Shown one piece after another: positions 18,862 through 28,136 of a DNA stretch of 64,000 nt. The stretch is taken from positions 890,591 to 954,590 of the forward strand of contig JADJXJ010000003.1 in the NCBI GenBank assembly GCA_016715945.1, given 5' to 3'. Within the stretch, counting starts at the first letter, position 1. The number at the start of each line of letters is the position of its first letter. Under the pieces are notes generated by a model that did not search any database, was not told where the DNA came from, and worked only from the letters and a program-made list of their open reading frames with translations. The translations under genes and the position numbers were made by a program. Source of the DNA: Bacteroidota bacterium (GTDB taxonomy: Bacteria; Bacteroidota; Bacteroidia; Bacteroidales; F082).

Positions 18862-20988
18862 TTATTTCACAATAAGCCTTTCTGTTTGCACGAACGTAGG
18901 TGTTTGCATTCTGACCAGGTAAACGCCCGCAGGCATCTGGCTGATGTTGATTTGCTGCATGTGTTCGCCGGCGGCTTGTGTACGATGAGCTATCTGCTGA
19001 ACCAGCTTGCCGCTCAGATCCAGAATCTGAATCTGCACATTGCTGCTTTCGCTCAGGTAATAGCGCAGGGTGATGTTGTCGTTGGCAGGGTTGGGATAAA
19101 TGCCCGCCAGCGTGGTAAACTGTTCACCAATGCCCACATGCATACCTGTTTCAAAATTGTTAGAAGCTCCGGGGGTAATCACACCATAGTTGTTCTGTAC
19201 GGCTTCGATGCTCAGTTCGTACCATGTATAGCTGTTCAGCAGCCCGGTGGGTGTCACGGTGATGGTGGTTTTCTCGTCGTTGATAGTAGCAGTAAAGGGG
19301 AAGTTGGGTCCGTTTTGCTGCTTGAGGGTGATGATGGCGGCCACATTGTCGTTGGTGATGGGGATGCCACCAATAAAAGCGATCGGCATATTGTAGTGAA
19401 TATGCAGCTGGCTGTTTGTGGGAATGCCTGTGCTGCCGGCTACAGGATCGAAGCTCACAGTGGCAGCCACCTGGCTGGCGTCGAGGGTGTAGGCAGCCTG
19501 GAACACATATTTGTTGCTGTTGTCCTGCAGGAAAACTACTGCCACCAGGTCGTTCATTTCCTCAACAAATGTGCCCGCCATATTCTGGCTGATGTTGAAA
19601 GTGGCTGTCTGGCCGGCGGCAAAATTCTGGGTGGTGCCGCTGGCGTTGGGCCACATTTTCATCATCACATGCTTGAAGGAGGTTTCGCCATTCGAAGCCA
19701 CGTTTCCGGTAGTCAGCTTTTCAACAATCACCACATGCATGGTTGCGTTGTTGAGGTTGACGTAAGGTGTAATCTGCACATTGGCGTTAAAGAAAGTGCC
19801 TTGAATTTCGTGGGTAGCTTCAATCTTTACGAAAGCCGGGTCGGCCATGCCTGCCTGGTAGGCTGTATTCACAGCAGCTGCACTTGTGGCCACATTTTTG
19901 CCTTCGACAAACAGCATAGGCACAGCATTCACTGCATAGTAAGTGCGGCGCACCCCGCCTTCAGCGGTGTAATAGGGGTCGCCACTGCCCGGCCAGTTCA
20001 TCTGGTATTTGATTAGGGCAATGTTTTGTCCATTCTGATTCACAAAGGGATTGAAAATGCTGTTGTTGAATGAAGCACAAGGGGCACAGGTTGAACTTGT
20101 AAACTCTTCGAAAAGCGGACGCCTTTGCAGGCTTTGGGTGGCAACACCGATGTTTTTGGTGATCATGTCGTTGGCGGGATTGCCATCGGGTTGTTGTCCG
20201 TTTACATGCGAGATCCAGATTTTAAACACATGGTCGCCCGCAGGCGGATTGAGTGTCTGTTGTGCAGTGAAGTTGTGCGATTGTCCGGTAGCGATGTTCA
20301 GGCCTGCGACATCGGTGGTGAATACTTCTCCATCGTTGAGCGACCAGTTCACCTTATAGCTGGTAATGGGATCAAGGCCAAAGTTGATTACCGTGCCCTG
20401 TATGGTCTTCTCTCCAAAGAAATATGTGGGTATATTCTGTGAGGCCAGACCGCCATCCACCTGTGCGGGAACAAAGAGTTCGAAATCGTCGAACCACCAG
20501 TCGTCGATATTGTAGCTGTTGCCCGAGAAGAAAATTGAGAACTGAAAGGCATCACTGTTCACATCGCTGTTTTCAATGATAATCAGCCTTTCCTGGGCGG
20601 GGATATCTGCAGTAACGGTTTGTGTCCAAACGTTATTCCATGTGGCGGTGGCGTTGGCTCTGGTGCTCACGCCAATCTGGAAATTGGACGAATAGTGATC
20701 CACCTTGTGCTTTAAACGCAGCGCAACCTTGGTTTGGCCCGTCAAATTAATTGCGGGAGAGATCAGCCTCGTCAGGGTATTAAACTGCGGACTCCAGTTC
20801 AATCGTCCCTCCGGTGCAACGCCTCCGGCATTGGCCGTCTGCGAGATGCGCCAGTTGGTGTTCTGGCCGGATACAGTCCAGCCTGCTGGCGGGAAAGTAC
20901 CGCTGCTGAAGTTCTCGGAGAGCATCACTTGTGCATGAGTCCCAATGGCCATCAGCAATGAAAAAATCAGCGTAAAGTTTTTTTTCAT
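18862..20988 (-). CDS. Omp28-related T9SS-secreted protein
   Basis: A 708-residue secreted protein. After a signal peptide (ends ~19, THAQ) comes a jelly-roll 'choice-of-anchor'-like domain (ENFSSGTFPPAGWTVSG to ~170). A CARDB-like segment (~175-280) and an Omp28-like thioredoxin-fold domain (~285-510) follow, the latter opening with LFEEFTSSTCAPC. A Big_5-like Ig domain (AATVSFDPVAGSTGIPTNSQ, ~520-620) precedes a T9SS type A sorting domain (YPNPANDNITLRYYL to the end, RLIVK). The CAPC motif keeps the two redox cysteines of thioredoxin folds, which would allow a disulfide-related role at the cell surface, though none is proven for this family. Confidence 0.87.
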   Translation of the reverse strand: MKKNFTLIFSLLMAIGTHAQVMLSENFSSGTFPPAGWTVSGQNTNWRISQTANAGGVAPEGRLNWSPQFNTLTRLISPAINLTGQTKVALRLKHKVDHYSSNFQIGVSTRANATATWNNVWTQTVTADIPAQERLIIIENSDVNSDAFQFSIFFSGNSYNIDDWWFDDFELFVPAQVDGGLASQNIPTYFFGEKTIQGTVINFGLDPITSYKVNWSLNDGEVFTTDVAGLNIATGQSHNFTAQQTLNPPAGDHVFKIWISHVNGQQPDGNPANDMITKNIGVATQSLQRRPLFEEFTSSTCAPCASFNNSIFNPFVNQNGQNIALIKYQMNWPGSGDPYYTAEGGVRRTYYAVNAVPMLFVEGKNVATSAAAVNTAYQAGMADPAFVKIEATHEIQGTFFNANVQITPYVNLNNATMHVVIVEKLTTGNVASNGETSFKHVMMKMWPNASGTTQNFAAGQTATFNISQNMAGTFVEEMNDLVAVVFLQDNSNKYVFQAAYTLDASQVAATVSFDPVAGSTGIPTNSQLHIHYNMPIAFIGGIPITNDNVAAIITLKQQNGPNFPFTATINDEKTTITVTPTGLLNSYTWYELSIEAVQNNYGVITPGASNNFETGMHVGIGEQFTTLAGIYPNPANDNITLRYYLSESSNVQIQILDLSGKLVQQIAHRTQAAGEHMQQINISQMPAGVYLVRMQTPTFVQTERLIVK

Positions 20989-21092
20989 CTGTTCATTGTT
21001 TTGGTTAATTCTCTAAATCGATTTACCTGTGAAGCGAAACTAATATTTTTTACCTAATACGGCCCGAAATTTCGTGTGTAATAGATAAACTT

Positions 21093-21239
21093 TCAGTGCC
21101 TGAGCACGATAGCTGCAAACAATCCCGCAAGTATGAGATAAAGCAATACCACACCGTAGCGCTCAAGCTTCCTGAAATTTGAACGCTCGTCCCACGCGGA
21201 GTCGAAGCGCTTCATGATATTGCGCAGCGGATCTAACAT
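21093..21239 (-). CDS. 48-residue single-pass membrane microprotein
   Basis: A short frame read on the minus strand from ATG at 21237-21239 to TGA at 21093-21095. It encodes a charged N-terminal half (MLDPLRNIMKRFDSAWDERS, then NFRKLERYG) and one C-terminal membrane helix (VVLLYLILAGLFAAIVL) ending RH. It sits 22 bp downstream of the 94-residue membrane protein on the same strand, so the two are probably co-transcribed. Charge before the helix suggests the N-terminus is cytoplasmic. I do not know a function. The clean start, stop and helix in a row of small same-strand genes support it as a real gene. Confidence 0.6.
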   Translation of the reverse strand: MLDPLRNIMKRFDSAWDERSNFRKLERYGVVLLYLILAGLFAAIVLRH

Positions 21240-21261
21240 GCTGCTATTCAATCATTTATGT

Positions 21262-21546
21262 TTATTGGTAAGGATCGGTCACAGGCAGCACGTAATACTC
21301 TCCGGTTCGTGGATCTTTGTAAAACTTTGCATGCCCGTTGATTGATTCAATGTTGGCATCCACGCGACCCTTAATGAATACAGTGTTTTCAACCTCGACT
21401 ACCCCTTTTACCTCAAGAGCTTGATTTGTTGTTACTTGTGTGGGTTTGATCTGGGGCACCAGGCCTGCATTCTGAAGCACGAGCACCCAGATGCCGACTG
21501 CAATCAGCACCAGAACTGACCTGAGAAAACCGTAATGCTGTTCCAT
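21262..21546 (-). CDS. Small membrane-anchored protein of unknown function
   Basis: A 94-residue protein with one N-terminal membrane helix (VLVLIAVGIWVLVLQ, ~11-25) and a soluble, probably periplasmic tail rich in valine (EVKGVVEVENTVFIKGRVD, then ESINGHAKFYKDPRTGEYYVLPV). The alternating pattern suggests a few beta strands. Short anchored proteins of this layout occur in many Bacteroidetes, but I know no function. The 48-residue membrane microprotein follows on the same strand and a small four-helix membrane protein precedes it, so it is part of a run of small envelope genes. Confidence 0.7.
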   Translation of the reverse strand: MEQHYGFLRSVLVLIAVGIWVLVLQNAGLVPQIKPTQVTTNQALEVKGVVEVENTVFIKGRVDANIESINGHAKFYKDPRTGEYYVLPVTDPYQ

Positions 21547-21603
21547 GAGATGTGGTGATAAAGGTTTGAAAAACAGGTGTAAAATTCGAAAGAATTTTTC
21601 ACA

Positions 21604-22053
21604 TTAAAACCATCCGCCACCCAATGCGGTTCGGAATGGCCAAGGAATTGCTGCCAATATGATGACGAAAGCAACCACAAACCAGGTGAACAAATATCTG
21701 GCTCTTTTTTGATGTGCTTCTTTCTTTTTTCCTTTCACCCATGCGATGGTAAGCAAAATGACCGCAATCAGCATCATGCTGATATGTTCAACAAGATAAA
21801 ATCGCAGGAAGGTGCTTTTCATGGCTTCCGGGTCGAAATGTACCTTTGGGCTCAGGAAAAAGTAAAGTACCAGGCCGATCAATACCTGGATGTGGGCCAC
21901 AATGACGGTAAACTTTCCAAATTGCAGCGTTTTAGGGCTGTAGCTTCCTCTAAATGCTTCGACGAAAAGGCGGTAGATTGTCAGGACGAAAAGAAGAATT
22001 AGAACCCAGCGGAGACCAGAATGGGTGTGCTCAAAAATACTGTACAATGACAT
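21604..22053 (-). CDS. Four-helix integral membrane protein, cytochrome b-like
   Basis: A 149-residue protein from ATG at 22053 (a TTG start at 22080 would add nine residues). Four membrane helices are visible, with histidines in or near helices: HTHSGLRWVLILLFVL at the N-terminus, IVAHIQVLIGLVLYFFLSP in helix two, VEHISMMLIAVILLTIAWV in helix three, and FVVAFVIILAAIPWP in helix four. Placement of the histidines recalls small b-type cytochromes, and similar Bacteroidetes proteins are sometimes named that way, but heme binding is unproven. Function unknown. Confidence 0.72.
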   Translation of the reverse strand: MSLYSIFEHTHSGLRWVLILLFVLTIYRLFVEAFRGSYSPKTLQFGKFTVIVAHIQVLIGLVLYFFLSPKVHFDPEAMKSTFLRFYLVEHISMMLIAVILLTIAWVKGKKKEAHQKRARYLFTWFVVAFVIILAAIPWPFRTALGGGWF

Positions 22054-22112
22054 ATTTACTGTGTGTTGGAGTTTTGGCAAAAGTAACCAAAACCCCCAAA
22101 GTCGTGGAAAAG

Positions 22113-22140
22113 CAAAAGGGAGCCGCGTGGCTCCCTTTTG
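22113..22140 (-). terminator. Terminator of the C1 peptidase gene
   Basis: CAAAAGGGAGCC pairs perfectly with GGCTCCCTTTTG around a GCGT loop. On the minus strand the T-rich arm follows. It lies 16 bp after the stop codon at 22156. Confidence 0.85.
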
Positions 22141-22155
22141 AAACTTTAAGTTTTT

Positions 22156-23367
22156 TTAAAGGTTGAGCTTTTTCAAAAGGGCTTTCGGAATGGCATCGCG
22201 GTGCACCATGATGCTTATGGTTTTAAGTTGAACGTAAGGCACGGATGCATAGAGATAGCCGTTGTAGATGTGTTCTTCTGTGCCCCAGGAGTTTTTCACC
22301 TTGTAATACTTGTTGCCGTTCTGGTCGGTGACTGTCCCCACGATGAGCATGCCGTGGTCATCGGTGGTTTCGTAGTTGTCGAAGGTAGTCTGGCGCATCT
22401 CCTGTGTAATTTTTTTCTCGGGCACCACTTGTTCGAAACTGAAGAGTGCTTTCTGCCTTTCGGCCGGGGTAAGGGCTTCCCAGCGTTCTTTTTCGGTGCC
22501 GCTCAGGTCGGAGCGTTCTTCCGCAGGCACCACAGCCAGGCCGTTTTTCCACGAAAAGCCTTTTTCGCTCACATCGGCTGCCCAGGCAACGGTGTATCCT
22601 TTGTCGATTGCATGATCCAACACCTGCATCAATTCGTCCATGGGCAGGTTGTAGCACATGCTCCACATCCAGTTGTCGGGTATCTCAACAGCAAAAGGCT
22701 GATAGAAAGGATGATGGGTGTAGGAGGTGAGTTCGATATAATCCTCGGGTTTGATTCCCATTTCTTTGGCAAAGCTTTTGGCATCGTAGGTTTTGCCTTC
22801 CCAGCTGAAGCTGGCCGGTAATTTACCCAGGTAGGTATCGAGCAGGGCCTCGAAACCCTGGTGCCACACGGGAGTCAGTTTGCGGTTTTTGTTTTTGATC
22901 ACCGCATCCACGTAGGCTTTGAACACTTCATCCATTTCGCCGTGCACGTGTTTGTCTTCGCCAATCACCAGACCGGTGTAAGCCTGCTCGGGCATCATAC
23001 CGTAATTGGCTGCTACCATCATCACGTCGCTGAATCCTCCACCGGCCGCCATGTTCAGGTGGCCCTGAAGCCTCACATATTTTTTTGCTTTTTCCGAATA
23101 GGCATGCCTGACTACAAACATTTCCGACAGATCGACCGTTTTTCCTTTGGTGCGCAATATCTCGGCTTCGAGCAGAGCCTGTCCGGAAAAGCTCCAGCAA
23201 GTGCCCGAACGGAACTGGTTGGCCACAGGGGTGTGCGGAATTTCTTTTACAGGGGTGAACACATAGCCTTTAGGTGCTTTCTGTTCGGCTTCCTGGGCAA
23301 TTGCCGGCCGGGCAAGCCCAAACCATAAAGCAAGTGCCGGAACAAAAATTCTGATAAATCTTTGCAT
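22156..23367 (-). CDS. Periplasmic C1-family cysteine peptidase (bleomycin hydrolase/PepC-like)
   Basis: About 403 residues from ATG at 23367; upstream in-frame ATGs exist, but this one opens a clear signal peptide (MQRFIRIFVPALALWFGLA, cut near AIAQ). The papain-like catalytic set is complete: cysteine in RSGTCWSFSG, histidine in DDHGMLIVG and asparagine in KVKNSWG. The insertions between them and overall layout match the C1B (bleomycin hydrolase/aminopeptidase C) group, although known cytoplasmic members are longer, about 450 residues. An exported version would trim peptides in the periplasm. It is monocistronic, with its own terminator. Confidence 0.88.
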   Translation of the reverse strand: MQRFIRIFVPALALWFGLARPAIAQEAEQKAPKGYVFTPVKEIPHTPVANQFRSGTCWSFSGQALLEAEILRTKGKTVDLSEMFVVRHAYSEKAKKYVRLQGHLNMAAGGGFSDVMMVAANYGMMPEQAYTGLVIGEDKHVHGEMDEVFKAYVDAVIKNKNRKLTPVWHQGFEALLDTYLGKLPASFSWEGKTYDAKSFAKEMGIKPEDYIELTSYTHHPFYQPFAVEIPDNWMWSMCYNLPMDELMQVLDHAIDKGYTVAWAADVSEKGFSWKNGLAVVPAEERSDLSGTEKERWEALTPAERQKALFSFEQVVPEKKITQEMRQTTFDNYETTDDHGMLIVGTVTDQNGNKYYKVKNSWGTEEHIYNGYLYASVPYVQLKTISIMVHRDAIPKALLKKLNL

Positions 23368-23479
23368 GATAGGATCGGTTTTGGTTTTTGATTGGCTTGT
23401 AAAATTAGCCATTACCGGCATAGGTGATGAGCTTGACTGATTTTCGGATGTTTTTTTCCGGTTAACGGCGCCTGACTTT

Positions 23480-24376
23480 TCAGACGAAGAAGAGCACCAC
23501 GCCAGCCACGCTGATCATTGCGCCCAGGTAGTCGAAAAGCCGGATCTTCTGTTTCATGATGAGTGCCGAAGGAGGGATGATGAGGATGGGCACTATGGCC
23601 ATCAGGGTTGAGGCTATGCCCGTGCTGGTGTGCTGAATGGCCACAAGGGAGAACGATACCCCCAGAAACGGCCCGAAGAATGAACCCGTGGTGATGCCGG
23701 CCAGTGCTATACGGTCGTTGAGGCTGCGCCAAATCTGCTGCGTACGCCCGGTGAAAACAATGATAGCCAGAAAACCCACAAAACCTGTGATGATGCGGAT
23801 CTGTGTTGAGGCAAACGGGTCGTATTCCTGCATGCCTATCTTGCTCAGCACCAGTCCTCCGGCCTGACCAAGTACGCCGAAAAATGCAAACAGAATCCCT
23901 TTGGCGGGATAGCGAAGTTGCATCCTGCCCCCGTTGGGCCGGCTGATGATGGTGATGGCGATGCCCGACACTGTCAGCGTCATTCCGGCCAGATGTTGCA
24001 AACTCATCCGTTCGCCAAGAAATATCCAGCCCAGAAAGGCTGTGACCGGAGGCACAAAAGTCATGATGAGCATGGCGATACGTGAGCTGATCAGCCTGTA
24101 GCTGGCAAAAAGAAAGTAATCGCCAAACACAAAGCCCACCAGTCCCGAAAGACTCAGAAATATCCATTGCTGGCTGCCGGCATCGAGTGGCAGGGGCATT
24201 CCCCGTTTTAAGGTGGTAAATGCCGTAAGGAATAAAAAGCCAAACAGCAGCCTGCTGATGTTGACGGGCAGCGAACCGATGCGTTTGGTGGCTACCTCAA
24301 ACGAGAGTGCGGTAATGGTCCAGAAGACTGCCACGAGCAAAGCTGCAAGCTCCCCGGCGTAGGTGTGGATGATCAT
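23480..24376 (-). CDS. EamA/DMT-family transporter (second copy)
   Basis: About 298 residues from ATG at 24376; an in-frame TTG at 24412 gives a less likely longer form. Ten hydrophobic helices form two EamA domains, the second starting near GILFAFFGVLGQAGGLVLSK. Motifs such as GFVFGDYFLFASYRLISSR and GERMSLQHLAGMTLTVSG are typical of EamA exporters of unknown substrate. It shares little with the EamA protein at 17882-18769 beyond the fold. It is downstream of the HerA-like gene on the same strand, with ~95 bp between them, and may be co-transcribed. Confidence 0.88.
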   Translation of the reverse strand: MIIHTYAGELAALLVAVFWTITALSFEVATKRIGSLPVNISRLLFGFLFLTAFTTLKRGMPLPLDAGSQQWIFLSLSGLVGFVFGDYFLFASYRLISSRIAMLIMTFVPPVTAFLGWIFLGERMSLQHLAGMTLTVSGIAITIISRPNGGRMQLRYPAKGILFAFFGVLGQAGGLVLSKIGMQEYDPFASTQIRIITGFVGFLAIIVFTGRTQQIWRSLNDRIALAGITTGSFFGPFLGVSFSLVAIQHTSTGIASTLMAIVPILIIPPSALIMKQKIRLFDYLGAMISVAGVVLFFV

Positions 24377-24473
24377 TGCGACTATTTGGGCGGCAAAAGT
24401 AATCTGAGCCAAAGGCTTGCCACAGGGCTTTCAGCTAAAGGCGCTCCGGCCAAAGTGAACGACCTCCGTCAGG

Positions 24474-26018
24474 TTATCGCCTTCGTGTGGAAGTCCGGCG
24501 GGTGGTGGTTTTGATGCCCAGCACCCCCAGCAGTCCGCGGGTGACCTCGCGGATGATGGTGGTGGTAACCGGGCTTTTCATCACCGTTTCAAAGGTGCTT
24601 GGCTCGCGACGCTGGCTGCCCGGGCCGCTGCGGCCGGAAGTGCCTGAAGGCGCCTGATCGCTACTCTGTTCCAACTTGCGCTGAAGCATTTCAAATGCAC
24701 TGTTGCGATCGATGGTGGTGTTGTATTTCGACACCAGCTGGCTACGGCGCAACAACTGCTGAATCTCATCCGGGTTCAGCACATCCATGCGCGACTGCGG
24801 GGCGCACATCAGGCAGTGCACCAGCGGACTGGGATTGCCTTTTTCGTTGAGCACACTCACCATGGCTTCTCCTGTGCCCAGCGAGGTGAGCAGTTCATCG
24901 GTCTTATAAAACTCCGAGACGGGGTAGTTTTCGGCTGCCAGTTTGATGTCCTTGCGGTCTTTGGCAGTAAAAGCGCGCAGGGAGTGTTGCACCTTCATTC
25001 CCAGCTGACTCAGGATGATATTGGGCACATCCGAGGGCACCTGGGTGCAGAAAAAGATGCCTACACCTTTGGAGCGGATGAGCTTGATGATTGTTTCGAT
25101 CTGGCTGAGCAGGGCCTTGGAAGCCTCGTTGAATATCAGGTGGGCTTCGTCGATGAAGATTACCAGCTCCGGGCGTTCCACGTCGCCCCTTTCAGGATAC
25201 TTTTCATAAATCTCAGCCAGCAAGGCTAGCATGAAGGTAGAAAAGAGCTTTGGCCTGGTCTGAATGTCCACCAGGCGGAGGATGTTGATGTAGCCGCGGC
25301 CTTGTGGGTCGAGACGCACCAGGTCGTCCACCTCAAAGCTGGGTTCGCCGAAAAAGAGCTCGGCGCCTTGTTGTTCCAGCTCGAGCAGCTTGCGCATAAC
25401 GGCACCCACCGAGGCGCTGCTCACCAAACCGTAGTTTTTCTGCACTTCGTCTTTCCCTTCGCCTGCAATATACTGAAGCACAGCGCGAAAGTCTTTGATG
25501 TCGAGCAGTGGCAGGCCACGGTCGTCGGCAAACTTGAAAGCCAGTGCCACCAGGCCTTGCTGGTTGTCGTTGAGCTCGAGCATCTTGCTCAGCAAAACCG
25601 GCCCGAACTCGCTGATGGTGGCACGCATGCGGGCGCCTGGTTCGTGCGAGATGGTGAGAAGCTCAACGGGGTAGGCCGAGGGCTGCCATGTTTTGCCAAT
25701 TTTTTGGTGGCGTTCTTCGATGCGGGTATGCGGGTTGCCCGGCATGGCCAGCCCGCTCATATCGCCTTTGATGTCCATGAGCAGCACCGATACACCCTGG
25801 TCCGAAAGCCCCTCCGAAATCATCTGCAGGGTTTTCGATTTACCTGTTCCTGTGGCGCCGGCCACCAACCCATGCCTGTTGAACATGCGCAGGGGGGCTT
25901 TCACCTGCAGGCCATCCACTGCCTGATGGTCAATCATGGCTCCACCCAGCACCAGATAATCGCCCTTGCAGGCGTAGCCTTTTTCGATCTGCTCGCGAAA
26001 TACCTGAATATTAGTCAT
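24474..26018 (-). CDS. HerA-like ATPase, DUF853 family
   Basis: A 514-residue cytoplasmic ATPase of the HerA/FtsK superfamily. The Walker A motif is GATGTGKSKT (~55-64), followed by LLMDIKGDMSGLAMPG; the Walker B segment is ELVIFIDEAHLIFNEAS (~285-300), and VGIFFCTQVPSDVPN is the sensor-like region. The C-terminal ~60 residues are low complexity (serine, glycine, arginine) and end in a basic tail RRTSTRRR, which could contact nucleic acid. DUF853 proteins are widespread, but their role is unsettled; unlike true HerA it has no NurA nuclease beside it. The ALDH gene ends 22 bp upstream, so the two are probably one transcript. Confidence 0.85.
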   Translation of the reverse strand: MTNIQVFREQIEKGYACKGDYLVLGGAMIDHQAVDGLQVKAPLRMFNRHGLVAGATGTGKSKTLQMISEGLSDQGVSVLLMDIKGDMSGLAMPGNPHTRIEERHQKIGKTWQPSAYPVELLTISHEPGARMRATISEFGPVLLSKMLELNDNQQGLVALAFKFADDRGLPLLDIKDFRAVLQYIAGEGKDEVQKNYGLVSSASVGAVMRKLLELEQQGAELFFGEPSFEVDDLVRLDPQGRGYINILRLVDIQTRPKLFSTFMLALLAEIYEKYPERGDVERPELVIFIDEAHLIFNEASKALLSQIETIIKLIRSKGVGIFFCTQVPSDVPNIILSQLGMKVQHSLRAFTAKDRKDIKLAAENYPVSEFYKTDELLTSLGTGEAMVSVLNEKGNPSPLVHCLMCAPQSRMDVLNPDEIQQLLRRSQLVSKYNTTIDRNSAFEMLQRKLEQSSDQAPSGTSGRSGPGSQRREPSTFETVMKSPVTTTIIREVTRGLLGVLGIKTTTRRTSTRRR

Positions 26019-26039
26019 TTATTAAATGGGTTCGGTTTG

Positions 26040-27614
26040 TCAGATTACAAATTTAATGCCTTGCGCAAAAGGCAGGTCGGTGCTCCAGTTGATGGTGTTG
26101 GTCTGCCGGCGCATGTAAAACTTCCAGGCATCGCTGCCCGACTCGCGCCCGCCTCCGGTTTCTTTCTCACCTCCGAAAGCCCCGCCTATCTCGGCTCCCG
26201 AAGTCCCGATATTCACGTTGGCAATGCCACAGTCGGAACCTTCGTGCGAGAGAAATTGCTCGGTTTCCATGATGTCGGTACTGAAGATGGAGGACGACAG
26301 CCCTTGCGGTACACCATTGTTCATGGCAATGGCTTCCTCAATGGTTTTATACTTCATAAGGTAGAGGATGGGTGCAAAGGTTTCTTCCTGTACAATTTTG
26401 AAGTGGTTTTCGGCTTCGGCCAGCACAGGTTCTACGTAACAACCTGATTCATAACCTGGTCCTTCGAGTACCCTGCCACCAAAGAGAATGCGTCCGCCTT
26501 CTTTGCCGAGTTGCTCCAGGGCATGCAGGTAAGCTTCAACGGCACTGCGGTCGATGAGCGGTCCCATCAGCACTTCAGGGTCGAGGGGGCAACCGATCTT
26601 CACTTGTTTGTACGCATTGATGAGCCGTTGCACGAAAGTGTCGTAAATCTCTTCGTGGATAATGAGTCTGCGGGTGGTGGTGCACCTTTGTCCGGCCGTA
26701 CCCACCGCGCCGAAAACTGTGGCGCGGATTGCCAGATCGAGGTTGGCTTTGTTGCTCACGATGATGGCATTGTTGCCGCCCAGCTCGAGCAGGCTTTTGC
26801 CAAGACGTTCGCCCACAATGCGCGCCACACGGCGTCCGACGGCCACGCTTCCGGTGCAGCTGATGAGCGGCAGGCGCTTGTCGGCCAGAAAATTGTCGCC
26901 TATATGTTTGCTGCTACCGATGACCAGGTTAACCACGCCCGCCGGCACCTGATTGGCCACCAGCACCTCCCGGATGATGTTGTGAATGGCCACGGCACAT
27001 AGCGGGACTTTGGATGAAGGCTTCCACACCACCACATTGCCGGTTACCAGCGCGATCATGGCGTTCCAGGCCCAAACGGCCACCGGAAAGTTGAAGGCGG
27101 TGATTACCCCGACCACGCCAAGGGGATGATATTGCTCGTACATGCGGTGCCGCGGCCGCTCGCTGTGCATGGTAAATCCGTAAAGCTGCCGCGAGATACC
27201 CAACGAAAAGTCGGCAATGTCGATCATTTCCTGTACTTCGCCCAGACCTTCCTGGTAGATTTTACCCATTTCGTAACTCACCAGGCGTCCGAGGTCTTCC
27301 TTGTGCCGGCGGAAAGCCTCGCCCATTTGCCGCACAATCTCGCCCCGGCGGGGTGCCGGTACCATGCGCCAGTATGCAAAGGCTTTCTGCGCTTTCTCCA
27401 TGATGTTTTCATAATCGTCCCATTGGGCCTGCCGCACCGAAGCGATGTGCCTGCCATCGCAGCTGGCAAAGCTTTTCAGCTCTTCGCCCCTGGTTTCTAT
27501 CCACTGCAGGCCATCGCTGGCGCCATGGTTCATAGCTTTGATGCCAAGCCTCTCCAGGGCCGGCCGGATGTCGCATTTGGGACAAAGTCCGCTAAGCGTT
27601 GTCTGGTTGGTCAT
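26040..27614 (-). CDS. ALDH7-type aldehyde dehydrogenase (alpha-aminoadipic semialdehyde dehydrogenase-like)
   Basis: A 524-residue NAD(P)+-dependent aldehyde dehydrogenase. The cofactor segment (ITAFNFPVAVWAWN, VVWKPSSKVPL), the glutamate motif LLELGGNNAI and the catalytic cysteine in GTAGQRCTTTRR are all present. The N-terminal ~30 residues (LSGLCPKCDIRPALERLGI) and the overall sequence style match the antiquitin/ALDH7 group, which oxidises alpha-aminoadipic semialdehyde in lysine breakdown. No other lysine-catabolism gene is in the window, so the substrate is inferred from family only. ATG at 27614; the HerA-like gene follows after 21 bp. Confidence 0.88.
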   Translation of the reverse strand: MTNQTTLSGLCPKCDIRPALERLGIKAMNHGASDGLQWIETRGEELKSFASCDGRHIASVRQAQWDDYENIMEKAQKAFAYWRMVPAPRRGEIVRQMGEAFRRHKEDLGRLVSYEMGKIYQEGLGEVQEMIDIADFSLGISRQLYGFTMHSERPRHRMYEQYHPLGVVGVITAFNFPVAVWAWNAMIALVTGNVVVWKPSSKVPLCAVAIHNIIREVLVANQVPAGVVNLVIGSSKHIGDNFLADKRLPLISCTGSVAVGRRVARIVGERLGKSLLELGGNNAIIVSNKANLDLAIRATVFGAVGTAGQRCTTTRRLIIHEEIYDTFVQRLINAYKQVKIGCPLDPEVLMGPLIDRSAVEAYLHALEQLGKEGGRILFGGRVLEGPGYESGCYVEPVLAEAENHFKIVQEETFAPILYLMKYKTIEEAIAMNNGVPQGLSSSIFSTDIMETEQFLSHEGSDCGIANVNIGTSGAEIGGAFGGEKETGGGRESGSDAWKFYMRRQTNTINWSTDLPFAQGIKFVI

Positions 27615-27755
27615 AAGATAATATGTTTTTTTGGGTTTAAATGGCTGATAAAATTGGTTAACAAGCAGATTTACAGAGATATGTGTATTAAACGGTCTGG
27701 TCGCCGCAATTTATGTCTAATGCATGAAGTTGTTTTCGGATTGAAAATAAACAGT

Positions 27756-28136
27756 TCATTGACTGGATATCTTTGCCAGAAATTCCTGATAGGCTTGTTC
27801 GACCTGCTGGTCAAATTTTTGCTGCAGGGCATGGTAGGCTTCGAGCAGTTTGAGGGCAGCGGGTGTCAGGCTCGAGTTGCCGCCATCTTTTCCCCCGCGC
27901 TGGGTGTCGAGCAGGGGGTAGCCCAGGATCTCCTCTGCTTCTTTGATCAGTCCCCATGCTTTGCGGTAGCTGATACCCAGGGCTTCGGCGGCCTGCGTCA
28001 GGCGACCGGAGATGGCTGTTTGTTCGAGCAGCGCGAATGCTTCGGCCGATACCCTGCCGTGCCCGGTGATGCCCGATAGCCATATTTTGTAGTTGAGAAA
28101 CACCTCATTGCGCGAGGGGCGGGGTGGTTTGTCCAT
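27756..28136 (-). CDS. ModE-like winged helix-turn-helix regulator
   Basis: A 126-residue protein that consists of the DNA-binding domain of ModE: a winged helix with GRLTQAAEALGISYRKAWGL as the helix-turn-helix and GGKDGGNSSLTPAALKLLE as wing and following helix. The molybdate-binding TOBE domains of full ModE (about 260 residues) are absent. Single-domain versions are common and usually of unknown ligand. The C-terminal helix (LQQKFDQQVEQAYQEFL) may mediate dimerisation. No molybdate transport or cofactor gene is nearby. The next gene on this strand, after a 140-bp gap, is the aldehyde dehydrogenase, a possible target. Confidence 0.85.
   Translation of the reverse strand: MDKPPRPSRNEVFLNYKIWLSGITGHGRVSAEAFALLEQTAISGRLTQAAEALGISYRKAWGLIKEAEEILGYPLLDTQRGGKDGGNSSLTPAALKLLEAYHALQQKFDQQVEQAYQEFLAKISSQ

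Noticed and set aside
18859..20016. 385-codon plus-strand open frame opposite the Omp28-like gene
   Set aside because: Antisense shadow of a gene with signal peptide, CAPC motif and sorting domain; the translated product has no recognisable feature.
24474..26018. HerA-NurA DNA-end resection pair
   Set aside because: No NurA-like nuclease is adjacent and the protein fits the DUF853 branch; the AddB-like nuclease is 13 kb away in another operon.
25302..26447. 381-codon plus-strand open frame opposite the HerA-like and ALDH genes
   Set aside because: It spans the ends of two well-supported minus-strand genes and its composition (many histidines and glycines) is that of a reverse-strand shadow.
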